A DNA stretch of 64,000 bases from Streptomyces physcomitrii (GTDB lineage Bacteria > Actinomycetota > Actinomycetes > Streptomycetales > Streptomycetaceae), in NCBI RefSeq assembly GCF_012273655.1, contig NZ_JAAWWP010000017.1, positions 62,001-126,000 on the forward strand, read 5' to 3'. Made by a program: the position numbers and the translations under genes. This document shows, one piece after another, positions 46,265 to 55,401 of the stretch. The first letter of the stretch is position 1, and every line of letters starts with the position of its first letter. The notes beneath the pieces are model-generated. The model saw only the letters and a program-made list of their open reading frames with translations, searched no databases and had not been told where the DNA came from.

Positions 46265-47524
46265 TCAGTCCTGCTGCTCCGCCACCGGCTCGGTCTCCAC
46301 CCGTACCGAGTCGGCGAGCTTGCGGCCGAGGTCCCGGGCCTCCTCGGGGGTGTCCGCGCCGACCACGATGACGCCCATCCGGTCCTCCACCGAGCGCGGC
46401 GCCGGGATGATGTCGCCCTCGGCGACCCGGAGTTCGGCGTAGAGCACGGCGGGGTGGGCCAGCACCTCGTCCCAGCCGTGCACCGAGACGACCCGGCCCG
46501 GCTGCGGGGTGAGGAAGCGGGCCGCGGAGCCCTTGACGGGGGCGAGCGCGGCGCGGTCGACCGGCAGGCCGAGGGCGTCGTCGAAGACCAGGCCGAACCA
46601 CTCCAGGCCGGGCACCACGTGCCTCAGCATCCGGTGGATCCAGCCGCCCGCGTTGCGGACGTGGAACTCGCCGAGCACCACGCCGTCCTCGGTGGCCCAC
46701 AGCTCGACGTGGAACTGCCCGTAGCGCAGGTCCAGGGCGGTCAGCGCCGCGGTCACCTCCCGGACGATCTCCGCGCGCAGCTCCTCCGGGACGATCGCCG
46801 GGATGACGTACTCGGTCTCGAAGAAGTACGGCGGCGGCAGCTTCTCCTTGTCGGTGACGGCCAGCGCGTGCGGCTCACCGCCGAGGAAGACGCCCTCGAC
46901 GCTGTACTCGCGGCCCTCGACGTACTGCTCGACGATGAACGGCTCGCCCGCCTCGGGGAGGAAGGCGACCGCGGCGTCCAGCTCCTCGGGCCCGGAGATC
47001 TTGCTGACGCCCTCGCTGCCCATGGCGTCCCGGGGCTTCACCACCCAGGGGCCCTTGTGCTCGGCGAGGAAGGCGGCGGCCTCGGCCGCGGTGGTGCAGA
47101 CCCGGAAGGCGGGCTGCCGGAAGCCGCGCTCGGCGAGGGCGGCGCGGGCGGCGTCCTTGGTGCGCACCCGGTGCACCGCGGCCGGGGTGTTGCCGGGGCG
47201 GCCCAGGGCGTCGGCGACCTCGGCGACCGCCTCCTGCGCCATCTCCCGTACGCCGAAAACGACGTCGAACTGCTCGCCCGCGGCGAGCTGTTCACGGGCC
47301 CAGGCGGCGCTGGCGCCCCGCTCGGAGAAGTCGACGGCGCTGACCGCGTCGGCCTGCTCGCTGATGGTGGGGGTCGCCGCGAGGGTGGCCTCCTGGTTGG
47401 TCACATGCACGCTCAGGCCCCGCTTGCGGGCCTCGGTTATCGCGTGCGTGACGACGTCGACCGCGAGGGTCGCGTCACCCGCACCGCCGACGAAGAGCAG
47501 CTTGCGGTGGGTGGGATCGGACAT
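46265..47524 (-). CDS. ATP-grasp amino acid/peptide ligase (first of two)
   Basis: 419 aa, AGGAGC before the ATG. A Rossmann-like N-terminus (LLFVGGAGDATLA) is followed by an ATP-grasp domain: VVKPRDAMGSEGV for ATP binding, IVEQYVEGREYSVEG, and the Mg-binding EFHVRNAGG near residue 290. These enzymes phosphorylate a carboxylate and join it to an amine, as BacD does. Substrates are unknown. It is the last gene of the minus-strand operon, 200 bp after the oxidoreductase with a strong hairpin between, and lies tail-to-tail with the small peptide gene. The usual Asn in ExNxR is His here. It could join amino acids or act on the peptide; neither is shown. Confidence 0.88.
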   Translation of the reverse strand: MSDPTHRKLLFVGGAGDATLAVDVVTHAITEARKRGLSVHVTNQEATLAATPTISEQADAVSAVDFSERGASAAWAREQLAAGEQFDVVFGVREMAQEAVAEVADALGRPGNTPAAVHRVRTKDAARAALAERGFRQPAFRVCTTAAEAAAFLAEHKGPWVVKPRDAMGSEGVSKISGPEELDAAVAFLPEAGEPFIVEQYVEGREYSVEGVFLGGEPHALAVTDKEKLPPPYFFETEYVIPAIVPEELRAEIVREVTAALTALDLRYGQFHVELWATEDGVVLGEFHVRNAGGWIHRMLRHVVPGLEWFGLVFDDALGLPVDRAALAPVKGSAARFLTPQPGRVVSVHGWDEVLAHPAVLYAELRVAEGDIIPAPRSVEDRMGVIVVGADTPEEARDLGRKLADSVRVETEPVAEQQD

Positions 47525-47634
47525 TCGGTGCTCCTGCGGGATGCGGGTACGGTCCGCGCGCGGGGCACCGCCGCCGGGCCCCGGTGCGGGGCGCGCGGCG
47601 GGTGGTCCCCCGGGCGGTTCTTCGGTCGGGGCGG

Positions 47635-47662
47635 CGGCCGGCCCCGCGGTGCGGGGCGGCCG
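47635..47662 (-). terminator. Hairpin between oxidoreductase and ATP-grasp genes
   Basis: 12 paired bases with one bulge and a three-base loop (47635-47647 with 47651-47662) inside a 200-bp gap. It may be an attenuator or mRNA-processing site that separates the last gene's expression. Confidence 0.45.
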
Positions 47663-47724
47663 ACTCCCTTGTGGTCGGGTGGAGTTGGGCGTTCGACGGG
47701 CTCGGAAGTCCTACGGTACGGCGG

Positions 47725-48699
47725 TCAGGAGGCGGCGGGCGGGGTGAGCAGCAGCTTGCCCGAGGTCTCGCGGCCCTCCAGGAGGCGGTGCGCGGTGGCC
47801 GCCTCGGCGAGCGGGAGGCGCCGGTGGATCAGCGGGCGCAGCACCCCCGCGGCGAGCGCGTCGAAGACCGCGGCCGACCCGGCGCGCAGCGTGGCGGCGT
47901 CGTACAGGTGGTCCCGCATGGTGGGCCGGGTCAGGTACAAGGAGCCGCCGCCGCGCAGGAGTTCGACGTCCAGCGGGGGCACGGGGCCGCTGGAGAGACC
48001 GCAGAGCGCGAGCAGTCCGCGGCGGCGCAGACTGCGCAGGCTTGCCTCGTAGGTGGCGGCGCCGACCGAGTCGTAGACGACGTGCGCGCCCTCGCCGCCG
48101 GTGATCTCGCGCACCCGCTCGTCGAAGGAGTCGTAGCCGACGGCGTGCCGGGCGCCCGCCTCGCGGGCCGCCTTCTCCTTCTCCGGGCTGGAGGTCACCG
48201 CGATCACGGTGGCCCCGCGGTGCGCGGCGAACTGCACCAGGAAGCGGCCGAGTCCGCCCGCGGCGGCGAGTACGACGACGGTGTCGCCCTCGGCCACCGG
48301 GTGCGTCTGGTGGGTGAGGTAGTGCGCGGCGAGCCCCTGGAGGAGCACCGCGGCGGCCTGTTCGAGGGGTACCGCCTCGGGCACCGGGACCAGCTTCTCG
48401 GCGGCGACCGCGGTGTACTCGGCGTAGGCGCCGAGCCCGGAGGCGTAGGCCACCCGGTCGCCCGGGGCGAAGCCCGCCACCTGCGGGCCGACCGACTCGA
48501 CCACGCCCGCGCCCTCCTGTCCGGGCACGAGCGGGGCCGGGGCGGGGTAGCTGCCGTCGCGGTAGTAGACGTCGATGTAGTTGACGCCGACCGCCGTGTT
48601 GCGCACCAGGACCTGGCCGGGGCCCGGCCGCGGGACCTCGGTCTCCTCGGCGAGGAGGGCGTCCGGGCCGCCGGGCTTGTGCACACGAATCGACTGCAT
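47725..48699 (-). CDS. Zinc-independent quinone oxidoreductase (MDR superfamily)
   Basis: 324 aa from ATG 48699 with AGGAG upstream. The N-terminal GroES-like domain (GVNYIDVYYRDG) and nucleotide-binding AAAGGLGRFLVQFA place it in the NADPH:quinone reductase/zeta-crystallin group. The structural and catalytic Zn ligands of alcohol dehydrogenases are absent. Such enzymes reduce enones or quinones with NADPH. It starts 90 bp after glmE and might reduce a conjugated double bond in the product of this locus. Confidence 0.9.
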   Translation of the reverse strand: MQSIRVHKPGGPDALLAEETEVPRPGPGQVLVRNTAVGVNYIDVYYRDGSYPAPAPLVPGQEGAGVVESVGPQVAGFAPGDRVAYASGLGAYAEYTAVAAEKLVPVPEAVPLEQAAAVLLQGLAAHYLTHQTHPVAEGDTVVVLAAAGGLGRFLVQFAAHRGATVIAVTSSPEKEKAAREAGARHAVGYDSFDERVREITGGEGAHVVYDSVGAATYEASLRSLRRRGLLALCGLSSGPVPPLDVELLRGGGSLYLTRPTMRDHLYDAATLRAGSAAVFDALAAGVLRPLIHRRLPLAEAATAHRLLEGRETSGKLLLTPPAAS

Positions 48700-48789
48700 G
48701 TCAGGCTCCTGCTGGGAAAAGAGGATCACTCGCGACGGCGCCCACGATGCCACTTCCGGCATCCCGTTGTCCCTCGCACCCGGCCGCGG

Positions 48790-50208
48790 TCACCGGGGCG
48801 CGCCGGGGGTGTCGAAGGCGGTCAGGAAGTAGTTGATGTCGGCGGTCAGACCGCGGACCATCTCGCCGAGTTCCTCGCCGCCGCCGGTGGCGAGGGCCTG
48901 TTCGTTGCGCCGCTTGAGGGTGTCGGAGAGCGGCAGCCCGCCGGTGGCCTGGTAGCGGATCGCGCCGTCGGGGGCGCGCCGCGGGATCACCTCGGACAGG
49001 GCGTAGCGGCTGGCGCTGAAGGGGATGTCCAGGCGCCCGGAGGCGAAGGACTCCACGATGGCGGGCAGCAGTTCGGGCGCGGCGAGGACCGGTTCGACGA
49101 TCTCGGCCACCTCGCGCAGGATCCACTCCCGCTCCTCGGCGATCCGGTCCTCGTCCAGCCGGAGGCAGGAAAGCAGCGGGGAGTTGGCGCGCGCGGCGAG
49201 GACGAGGCCGTCGATATTGGCCCGGGTGTCGGGGATCCCGTACGCCTCCTGGTAGGTCTTGGTGATCAGCTTGGTGGCCCCGCCGAGCCGGGCGACCAGG
49301 GCGCCGTAGAGGATCAGGTCCTCGGCGTCGCCGCGGTCCTTGGGGAAGGGCCCCATGTACTCGTGCAGGACGGCGTGCACCTCGGTGCCCTCGGGCAGAT
49401 AGCGCGCCGCGAGCTCCGGGACGGTGCGCAGCGCGGCCACGTCCTGCTCGCAGTGGCCGCCCTGGGGGTAGGCCACCGAGATGCACCTGACCCCCTCGCG
49501 GGCGGCGGCCACCGCCTCCAGGACGCTGATCGCGAGGCTGATGGAGGGCGGGACGAGCACCGCGGTCAGGGTGCCGAACAGCTCCCGGTCGATGACCAGG
49601 CCGAGTTCGGCGAGTTCGCCGCAGCGCCGGTCCACGTCCCGCCAGGCCGCCAGGGACTCGCTGAGCGGTACGGCCTTGGAGTACGGCAGGTTGTAGGAGA
49701 TGCCGCCGCCCTCGAAGGAGGTGATGCCGGAGGCGACGGCGGTCTCGAAGAGCAGCCGGGCGTCGGGGGATCCGTGCCGGATCTCCAGGGGCACGCCGAC
49801 CGATTCGTTCAGCTGCCGGCCGCGCTGCCAGCCGTGGGTGACGAGCGGGTAGCCGTTCAGGTCGGCCGGGTTCCTGCGCAGCGCGGCCTCGGCCTTGTCG
49901 AAGCGCTTGAGCCGGGTGTGCGAGTCGATGGTCAGCGAGAGGATGTCGGGGTTCCCGTGCCGCTCCAGGTCCTGGAGCAGGGTGGTCATCTGGACGTGCG
50001 AGCCGACCCCGCAGCGCGGCTGCAGGGCGACCCGCCCCCGCGCCCGGGCCTCGCCGAGCACCTCGGCCGCGGTGGGCTTGCCCAACTCCCGTACGTAGGC
50101 GACCGATTCGGCGAGCGAGGGCAGGGGGGCCACCGCCTGGGCGGCGACCCCCGGACCTTCGCCGACCGGGGGGAGCGCGGTTCTCTCGCTGTCCGGCTGG
50201 TGGCTCAT
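48790..50208 (-). CDS. glmE: Glutamate mutase (methylaspartate mutase), epsilon subunit
   Basis: 472 aa, near the usual length of the large subunit. It shares the family blocks LQPRCGVGSHVQM, SFEGGGISYNLPYSK and AYPQGGHCEQD. With the small subunit and adenosyl-B12 it converts L-glutamate to (2S,3S)-3-methylaspartate by a radical carbon shift. The start overlaps the glmS stop by ATGA, so the subunits are translationally coupled. Among antibiotic clusters, glutamate mutase supplies 3-methylaspartate for vicenistatin, friulimicin and nikkomycin parts. No methylaspartase follows, which argues for use of methylaspartate in biosynthesis, not in glutamate degradation. Confidence 0.95.
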   Translation of the reverse strand: MSHQPDSERTALPPVGEGPGVAAQAVAPLPSLAESVAYVRELGKPTAAEVLGEARARGRVALQPRCGVGSHVQMTTLLQDLERHGNPDILSLTIDSHTRLKRFDKAEAALRRNPADLNGYPLVTHGWQRGRQLNESVGVPLEIRHGSPDARLLFETAVASGITSFEGGGISYNLPYSKAVPLSESLAAWRDVDRRCGELAELGLVIDRELFGTLTAVLVPPSISLAISVLEAVAAAREGVRCISVAYPQGGHCEQDVAALRTVPELAARYLPEGTEVHAVLHEYMGPFPKDRGDAEDLILYGALVARLGGATKLITKTYQEAYGIPDTRANIDGLVLAARANSPLLSCLRLDEDRIAEEREWILREVAEIVEPVLAAPELLPAIVESFASGRLDIPFSASRYALSEVIPRRAPDGAIRYQATGGLPLSDTLKRRNEQALATGGGEELGEMVRGLTADINYFLTAFDTPGAPR

Positions 50209-50675
50209 GAGGCGACGGGCAGGGGTTCCGCCACCGGGGTGCGCAGCCGGTCCAGGGTGGCGGGCAGCTCCTCGGGGTCGAAGAGCACCACGTCGACACC
50301 GAGGCCCTTGAGCCGCTCGATGTCGTTGCTGTCCTTGTGGCTGCCGACGGAGAGGTTGCCGCCCACGATCACCGGGCAGGCCAGCTGCCCGGCCCGCCGT
50401 GCCTCGGGCAGTTCCTGGAGGTCCTCGTAGGCGTGGCCGTTGAGGCTGCCGATGATGACGGCCTCGGCCCAGGGGTGTTCGGCGTGCGCCTCGGCGAACT
50501 CGCCGACCGTGGTGCAGGTGCCGAGGTTCACGACATGGAATCCCTGGGCGCGCAGCGCGTGCGCGATCAGGTGGTTGGCCACCACATGGCTGTCGCTGGC
50601 GGCGACCCCCAGGATGACCGTCCGGGTTCTGGGCTCGGCGGAGCCGGCGGACTGCGGACCACTTTCGTACGGCAT
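50205..50675 (-). CDS. glmS: Glutamate mutase, sigma (B12-binding) subunit
   Basis: 156 aa. A B12-binding Rossmann domain beginning ILGVAASDSHVVANHL, with IIGSLNGHAYED and VIVGGNLSVG. The histidine that ligates cobalt is present, but the DxHxxG signature reads DSHVVA (last Gly replaced by Ala) and the S of the SxL motif is Gly. The final GG is intact. About 18 extra residues precede the fold. It pairs with the epsilon subunit immediately downstream. The gap to the flavin reductase stop is 180 bp. Confidence 0.93.
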   Translation of the reverse strand: MPYESGPQSAGSAEPRTRTVILGVAASDSHVVANHLIAHALRAQGFHVVNLGTCTTVGEFAEAHAEHPWAEAVIIGSLNGHAYEDLQELPEARRAGQLACPVIVGGNLSVGSHKDSNDIERLKGLGVDVVLFDPEELPATLDRLRTPVAEPLPVAS

Positions 50676-50855
50676 GGAAACCCCCGTCGCGGAGAGAGCG
50701 GAGAGTGCGGTGCTGAGACGGACGGACTGAGAGAAGACGATCGGTGAAGAGAAGAGAAAAAAGCGGAGGAGAGGAGAGCAGGGATCGGAGGGGAAGGGGC
50801 GGGCAGTGGGCAGCCGGGCGCGGACTCGGGGGCGCACCCGGCTGAACTCCCCGGG

Positions 50856-51329
50856 CTAGCCGATGAGTTCGCGGAACCGGCCCGCGTGGAAGACCAGCGG
50901 GCCGGCCGAGTCGGTCAGCGCCCCCGCCACCGTTTCGGCGACCACCAGCTCGTGGTCGCCGGCCGGGTGGATGTCGGTGATGCGGCAGTCCAGCCAGCCG
51001 AGCCCGTCCGCCGGGAGCGGGTGCCCGGCGGAGGTCAGCCCCCACTGGCGTCCGGCGAAGCGCTCGGCTCCGTGCGTGGCGAACAGGCGGCACAGGTCCG
51101 CGTGCTGGTCGCCGAGGATGGTCACCGCGAAGCCTCCGGTCTCCCGGATCGCGGGCCAGGTGGTGGAGGTGTGCGCGGCGCACAGGGCGACCAGGGGAGG
51201 TTCGAGGGAGACCGAGGTGAAGGAGTTCACCGCCATCCCCGCGGGTCCTTCCTTGGTCTGCGCGGTCACCAGCACGACGCCCGTGGTGAACCGGCCGAGG
51301 ATGTCGCGAAACGAACGCTGCTCCAGCAT
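50856..51329 (-). CDS. NAD(P)H:flavin reductase
   Basis: 157 aa. The start FRDILGRFTTGVVLVTA, then GMAVNSFTSVSLEPPLVALC, is the usual flavin-reductase-like (HpaC/ActVB) pattern. It should supply reduced FMN to the luciferase-like monooxygenase encoded next to it (117 bp away). A similar reductase/luciferase-like pair (BtrV/BtrO) works in butirosin side-chain synthesis. Confidence 0.92.
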   Translation of the reverse strand: MLEQRSFRDILGRFTTGVVLVTAQTKEGPAGMAVNSFTSVSLEPPLVALCAAHTSTTWPAIRETGGFAVTILGDQHADLCRLFATHGAERFAGRQWGLTSAGHPLPADGLGWLDCRITDIHPAGDHELVVAETVAGALTDSAGPLVFHAGRFRELIG

Positions 51330-51445
51330 CTGTCTTCCACTCAATCCGGGCTGGACGTGGACGTCCGGCGGTGACGGGTGAGGTCTCGGTGCCGCGCCGG
51401 ACGGGCCGGCGCGGCGGGCGGAGATCAACGGGCCCTTGCGGTCCG

Positions 51446-52555
51446 TTACTTGGCGCGCTGGGCGATGGCGAAGTCCACCGCTTCCCGGGGGCGGGAGACC
51501 GCGCCGTTGATCTGCGGCGCCACGTAGCGGGCGAGCAGTTCCAGGCTGCGGTTGGTGTTCTCCCAGGAGGTCCAGTCGGCGACGTAGACGAGCAGGGTGC
51601 CGAAGCCGCCGGTGGCCTCCTGCATCCGGCGGATGCCGTCGACCACGTCCTCGACCGAGCCGACCAGGGCGCCCCCGGCCTCGACGCGGTCCTCCAGGGC
51701 CTTCTCGCGGGAGGCACCGGGGCTGAGCACGTCCCGTCCCGCGGCCTTGCCGAAGTACTCGAAGAGCCAGCGGTCGTAGCCCTCGCGGACCTCGTCGAAG
51801 GCCTGCTTGCGGGTCTCGCCGACGTGCACCGGCAGCGCCACCCGCCAGGCGTCGCGGTCGAGGGTCTGGCCGTACTCCTCGGCGGCCTCCTGGGCGTGCT
51901 TCCACTGCCCGGCGAGGCCGATGTGGTCCGGGGCGCCCGGGGTCATCAGCGCGAAGGGCAGCGCGAAGGAGGTCATGCTCAGGCCGTACTGGCCGATGAG
52001 GCGGGGGCTGGTGACCGAGGTGCCGCTGGTGGCCACCGCGATCTCGATGCCCTGGGGGCTGAACCGCGGCAACTGCAGCTTGGCGTCGCGCAGTTCGAAC
52101 CAGTCGGTCTTCTGCGTGATGCGCTCCTCGCCGTTGACGAGTTCGAGCACGGTGGGCAGGGCCTCGTCGAGGCGCTTGCGCTGCACCTTGGGGTCGAGGC
52201 CGAAGGTGGCCGCGTCGAAGGGCACGCCGGGGCCGACGCCGAGGATGTAGCGGCCGCGGGTCAGGTGGTCGAGGTGGACGGCCCGGCTGGCGACGTGGAA
52301 GGGGTGGTGCCCGGAGAGCGGGGTGACCCCGTGCGCGAGCTTGATCTGCGTGGTGCGCTGCGAGGCCGCGGCGATCATCGTCTCCGGCGCGCCGACGAGC
52401 CCCCAGCCCAGCGTGTGGTGCTCGCCGAACCAGACCTCGTCGTAGTTCAGCCGGTCCGCGTGGTCGACCAGGTCGAGATTGCGCCTGATGGCCAGGTGCG
52501 GATCCTGTCCGGTCTCGTGGACCGGGGACAGGAAGAGACCGATACGGCTGTGCAC
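51446..52555 (-). CDS. Luciferase-like flavin-dependent monooxygenase
   Basis: 369 aa. The N-terminus RIGLFLSPVHE and the blocks DEVWFGEHHT, IKLAHGVTPLSGHHPFHVA and GRYILGVGPGVP are those of bacterial luciferase-type TIM-barrel oxygenases. The adjacent flavin reductase suggests use of FMNH2, not F420. It could hydroxylate or N-oxidise an amino acid-derived intermediate. No carrier protein is encoded in this locus, so a free or peptide-bound substrate is likely (inference). Confidence 0.92.
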   Translation of the reverse strand: MHSRIGLFLSPVHETGQDPHLAIRRNLDLVDHADRLNYDEVWFGEHHTLGWGLVGAPETMIAAASQRTTQIKLAHGVTPLSGHHPFHVASRAVHLDHLTRGRYILGVGPGVPFDAATFGLDPKVQRKRLDEALPTVLELVNGEERITQKTDWFELRDAKLQLPRFSPQGIEIAVATSGTSVTSPRLIGQYGLSMTSFALPFALMTPGAPDHIGLAGQWKHAQEAAEEYGQTLDRDAWRVALPVHVGETRKQAFDEVREGYDRWLFEYFGKAAGRDVLSPGASREKALEDRVEAGGALVGSVEDVVDGIRRMQEATGGFGTLLVYVADWTSWENTNRSLELLARYVAPQINGAVSRPREAVDFAIAQRAK

Positions 52556-52658
52556 AGCTTTCCTCCGTGGGGTGGATGGAACGGAAGGGTGTACGGATGG
52601 GAGGGGGCGGGGCCCGGGCGGTGCGGGGCGCCGCCCGCCGGGCGGGCGGCGCCGGCCG

Positions 52659-53921
52659 CTACTGGTCGACGCGGTAGACGAGGTCCTTGAGCACGCGGAC
52701 CTTCTCGTAGTCCGCGGTGAGCTGCTCGTGGTGGGGGCCCGTCAGGAAGATCTTCATCGAGGTGGTCATCAGGTCGTTGGTGGGGTTGATGCGGGCGCCG
52801 GGCGCATAGCGCGGGGCGGCCTGGAAGACGCTCTCCAGTCCCTGCATCTCCGCGACCGCGGCACTGTCCACCGCGCTGACGATGCCGTCGAGCACGGTGG
52901 GGGCGTTGTAGACGTAGGCGTGCTGGCGCTTGGTGTAGACGCCGCCGGAGAACCGTGCGAGGAAGGCGTCGGGGTCCGCGTAGGCCAGCGCGGACAGGGC
53001 GGCCTGGTTCTGGCCGAGGGCCACGTCGTGGAAGCCCGGGTTGAGGTTGCCGTTGAGCCGGGTGCCGATCTCGACGAGGGTGGGGCCCTCCGCGGTGACG
53101 ATGACCTCGGCGTGGGCGGGGCCCCACTCGACGCCGAGCGCCTTCAGCACCTCGTCCACATAGGCGACGAGGTCGGCGGCGGGCTCCTGGTCCTCGGCGA
53201 GCAGGATGTCCCGGTTGTAGATCCGCTGGCCCGAGTCGAGGAGCGTCTTCTCGTACTCCCAGATGCCGCAGGCGTAGCGGTGCCCCCGGCAGCTGACGGT
53301 GTCGACGATGTACTCGGTGCCCTCCAGATACGACTGGGCGAGCACCTCGGTGTTGGCGGCGCCGAAGATGTTGTGCCCGTCCAGGATGCGCTCGGCGGCC
53401 GCACGCACCTCGGCCCCGTCCCGGCAGATGAAGACGCTGTCCGAACCGGCCGAGCTGAGCGGCTTGACCACCGCCGGGAAGCCGCCCTCCCGCTCTGCCC
53501 AGTCGACGAGGGCGGCGGGGTCCGCGCTCTTGAACTGGCGGGCGCAGCGCACCCCCGCGCGGCGGAGGGTCTCGATCATCTCGTACTTGTCGCGCCGGGC
53601 CGGGGAGAGGCGGGTGCCGTTGCTCTTGACGCCGAGGGCCTCGCTGAGCGCGTCGGCGAGCCGTACCGCGGACTCCTGCCCCGGCACCACGCAGACCGGG
53701 TCGAGCGGGGCGAGGCGCGCGGCGAGGGAGTCCACGTCGCCGTCGACGATGTTCTCGGCGTACGCGGTGAGGTCGGGGGCCAGCATGCTCGGGATCAGCT
53801 CGGGGGTGCTCTGGACGTGGATCACCCGCGCACCGGCCGCGGCGAAGGCCGCGGGGTAGAAGTTCCCGGCGGAGTACCCGTCGACCACGACCGCGGTCGG
53901 TTTGTCACTGGTGCCACTCAT
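52659..53921 (-). CDS. ATP-grasp amino acid/peptide ligase (second of two)
   Basis: 420 aa. An N-terminal pre-ATP-grasp domain (AVVVDGYSAGNFYPAAF) is followed by FPAVVKPLSSAGSDSVF, AQSYLEGTEYIVD and the Mg-binding VEIGTRLNG, a variant seen in L-amino acid ligases. It differs clearly from the first ATP-grasp protein, so the two may form different bonds. It lies between the aminotransferase and the luciferase-like enzyme in the same operon, with gaps of about 70 to 100 bp. Substrates are unknown. Confidence 0.9.
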   Translation of the reverse strand: MSGTSDKPTAVVVDGYSAGNFYPAAFAAAGARVIHVQSTPELIPSMLAPDLTAYAENIVDGDVDSLAARLAPLDPVCVVPGQESAVRLADALSEALGVKSNGTRLSPARRDKYEMIETLRRAGVRCARQFKSADPAALVDWAEREGGFPAVVKPLSSAGSDSVFICRDGAEVRAAAERILDGHNIFGAANTEVLAQSYLEGTEYIVDTVSCRGHRYACGIWEYEKTLLDSGQRIYNRDILLAEDQEPAADLVAYVDEVLKALGVEWGPAHAEVIVTAEGPTLVEIGTRLNGNLNPGFHDVALGQNQAALSALAYADPDAFLARFSGGVYTKRQHAYVYNAPTVLDGIVSAVDSAAVAEMQGLESVFQAAPRYAPGARINPTNDLMTTSMKIFLTGPHHEQLTADYEKVRVLKDLVYRVDQ

Positions 53922-53992
53922 ACTCGTCCCTTTGAGAGTCCGCTTGTGTGCTGAGAGTCCGCCCCGGGTGTCCGCGGGCCGCCGGGGGCCGG

Positions 53993-55357
53993 TCAGTCGC
54001 GGGGGGTGTCCGCGATGAAGCGCGCGAGGCGGGCGATGCCCTCGCGGATGGCCTCGGGGGCCAGGTTGCTGAAGCCGAGCCTGATCTCGCGGTAGCCGCC
54101 GCCCTCGATGTGGAACATGCTCATCGGCGCCCAGCTGACCCCGTAGTCCCGCGCGGAGCGCTCCATCTTGGCGAGGTCCGCGGTGAAGGGGACCCGCAGG
54201 GTGAGGAAGAAGCCGCCGCGCGGTTCGTTCCAGCTGACCCCGTGCTCCTCGTGCCGCTCGGCGGGGAAGTGCCCGGCGAGCGCGTCGAGCACGGTGTCCA
54301 GGCGCTCCAGGTAGACGGCGGCCAGCTCGCGGGTGGCCGGGCGCAGGGTGTAGTCGTTCTCGACCAGGATGCCGCCGATGACCGCCTGCGAGAGCGAGGA
54401 GGAGCCGACGCTGTACATGGCCTTGGCCTTGGACAGCTCCTGGGCGAGCAGCCGGGTGGTGCCCTCCGCGTCGGTGACCGGCTGGTCGGCGACCAGATAG
54501 CCGAGGCGGGCGCCGGGGAAGGCGGACTTGGCGAAGGAGCCCAGGTAGATCACATTGCGCGTGGTGTCCAGGGACTTGAGGGTGGGCAGCGTCTCGCCGT
54601 CCCGCGCGAAGAGTCCGTACGGGTTGTCCTCCAGGAGGATCAGCTCCTCCTCGGCGGCGACCTGGAGCAGGCGGCGCCGGGCCTCCAGCGGGATCACCGT
54701 GCCGGAGGGGTTGGAGAAGTCGGGGACCAGGTAGAGGGCGACGGCGCGCTTGCCCTCGGCGCGCAGGGCCCGCGCGCTCTCGCGCACCGTCTCGGGGTCG
54801 AGCCCGTCGGGGCCGCTCTCCAGGATTCCGCGCACCGGGATGTCGAGCATGCGGGCGGCGCCGCGGATGCCGACGTAGGCGGGCGAGACGGTGAGCAGGA
54901 CCTCGTCGGGCGAGGAGAACAGGCCGCGCAGGGCGACCAGCGCGGCCTCCTGGTAGCCGTGGGTGATCATGATGGAGCCGGGCGGGGCATCGATGTCCTC
55001 GTCCCGCTTCAGCATCAGGGCGACCTCGTCCTGGATGAAGCCGTTGACCGGGCCGTACTGGAAGAGCGTCCTGGTGATGCGCTCCTCGGGCAGGCCCTTC
55101 TCCCGCAGGTGCTTCACATAGCGCTCGAGGTGGAAGCTGAGGGCGGCCAGGTCGTGGTTGCCGTCGTAGGGGGCACCGGAGGAGAAGGAGAGCGCCTCGG
55201 GGAAGCGCATCGCGGTCTCGCTGAGCAGGCGCATCGAGTCCATCTCGGGGTCGACGATGGCCGGGTGCAGCCACTCCTGCCGCAGCGAGACGAGTCCGTC
55301 CTCGCCGGTGATCCGCGCCGTGCGGGCCTCGGTGCCCTGAACTGCCGGTGTATTCAT
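53993..55357 (-). CDS. PLP aminotransferase, HpgT/DpgT-like (class I/II)
   Basis: 454 aa. The fold-type I signature SFAKSAFPGARLGYL carries the PLP Lys, with DFSNPSGTVIP and LEDNPYG around the cofactor. The stretches SFSSGAPYDG, LFQYGPVNG and SPAYVGIRGAARMLDIPV resemble the transaminases that make 4-hydroxy- and 3,5-dihydroxyphenylglycine in glycopeptide clusters, as I remember them. No HmaS, Hmo or DpgA partners are in the window, so another 2-oxo acid may be the substrate here, for example one from the methylaspartate branch. There is no GntR domain as in MocR regulators. Confidence 0.88.
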   Translation of the reverse strand: MNTPAVQGTEARTARITGEDGLVSLRQEWLHPAIVDPEMDSMRLLSETAMRFPEALSFSSGAPYDGNHDLAALSFHLERYVKHLREKGLPEERITRTLFQYGPVNGFIQDEVALMLKRDEDIDAPPGSIMITHGYQEAALVALRGLFSSPDEVLLTVSPAYVGIRGAARMLDIPVRGILESGPDGLDPETVRESARALRAEGKRAVALYLVPDFSNPSGTVIPLEARRRLLQVAAEEELILLEDNPYGLFARDGETLPTLKSLDTTRNVIYLGSFAKSAFPGARLGYLVADQPVTDAEGTTRLLAQELSKAKAMYSVGSSSLSQAVIGGILVENDYTLRPATRELAAVYLERLDTVLDALAGHFPAERHEEHGVSWNEPRGGFFLTLRVPFTADLAKMERSARDYGVSWAPMSMFHIEGGGYREIRLGFSNLAPEAIREGIARLARFIADTPRD

Positions 55358-55401
55358 GTCCCTTTGCTTCCTCTTGCTTCGAACGGCCGGGCGGTGGCTT
55401 C

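Noticed and set aside
48790..50675. Catabolic glutamate fermentation operon
   Set aside because: No methylaspartate ammonia-lyase or citramalate genes follow; the neighbours are oxygenases and ligases.
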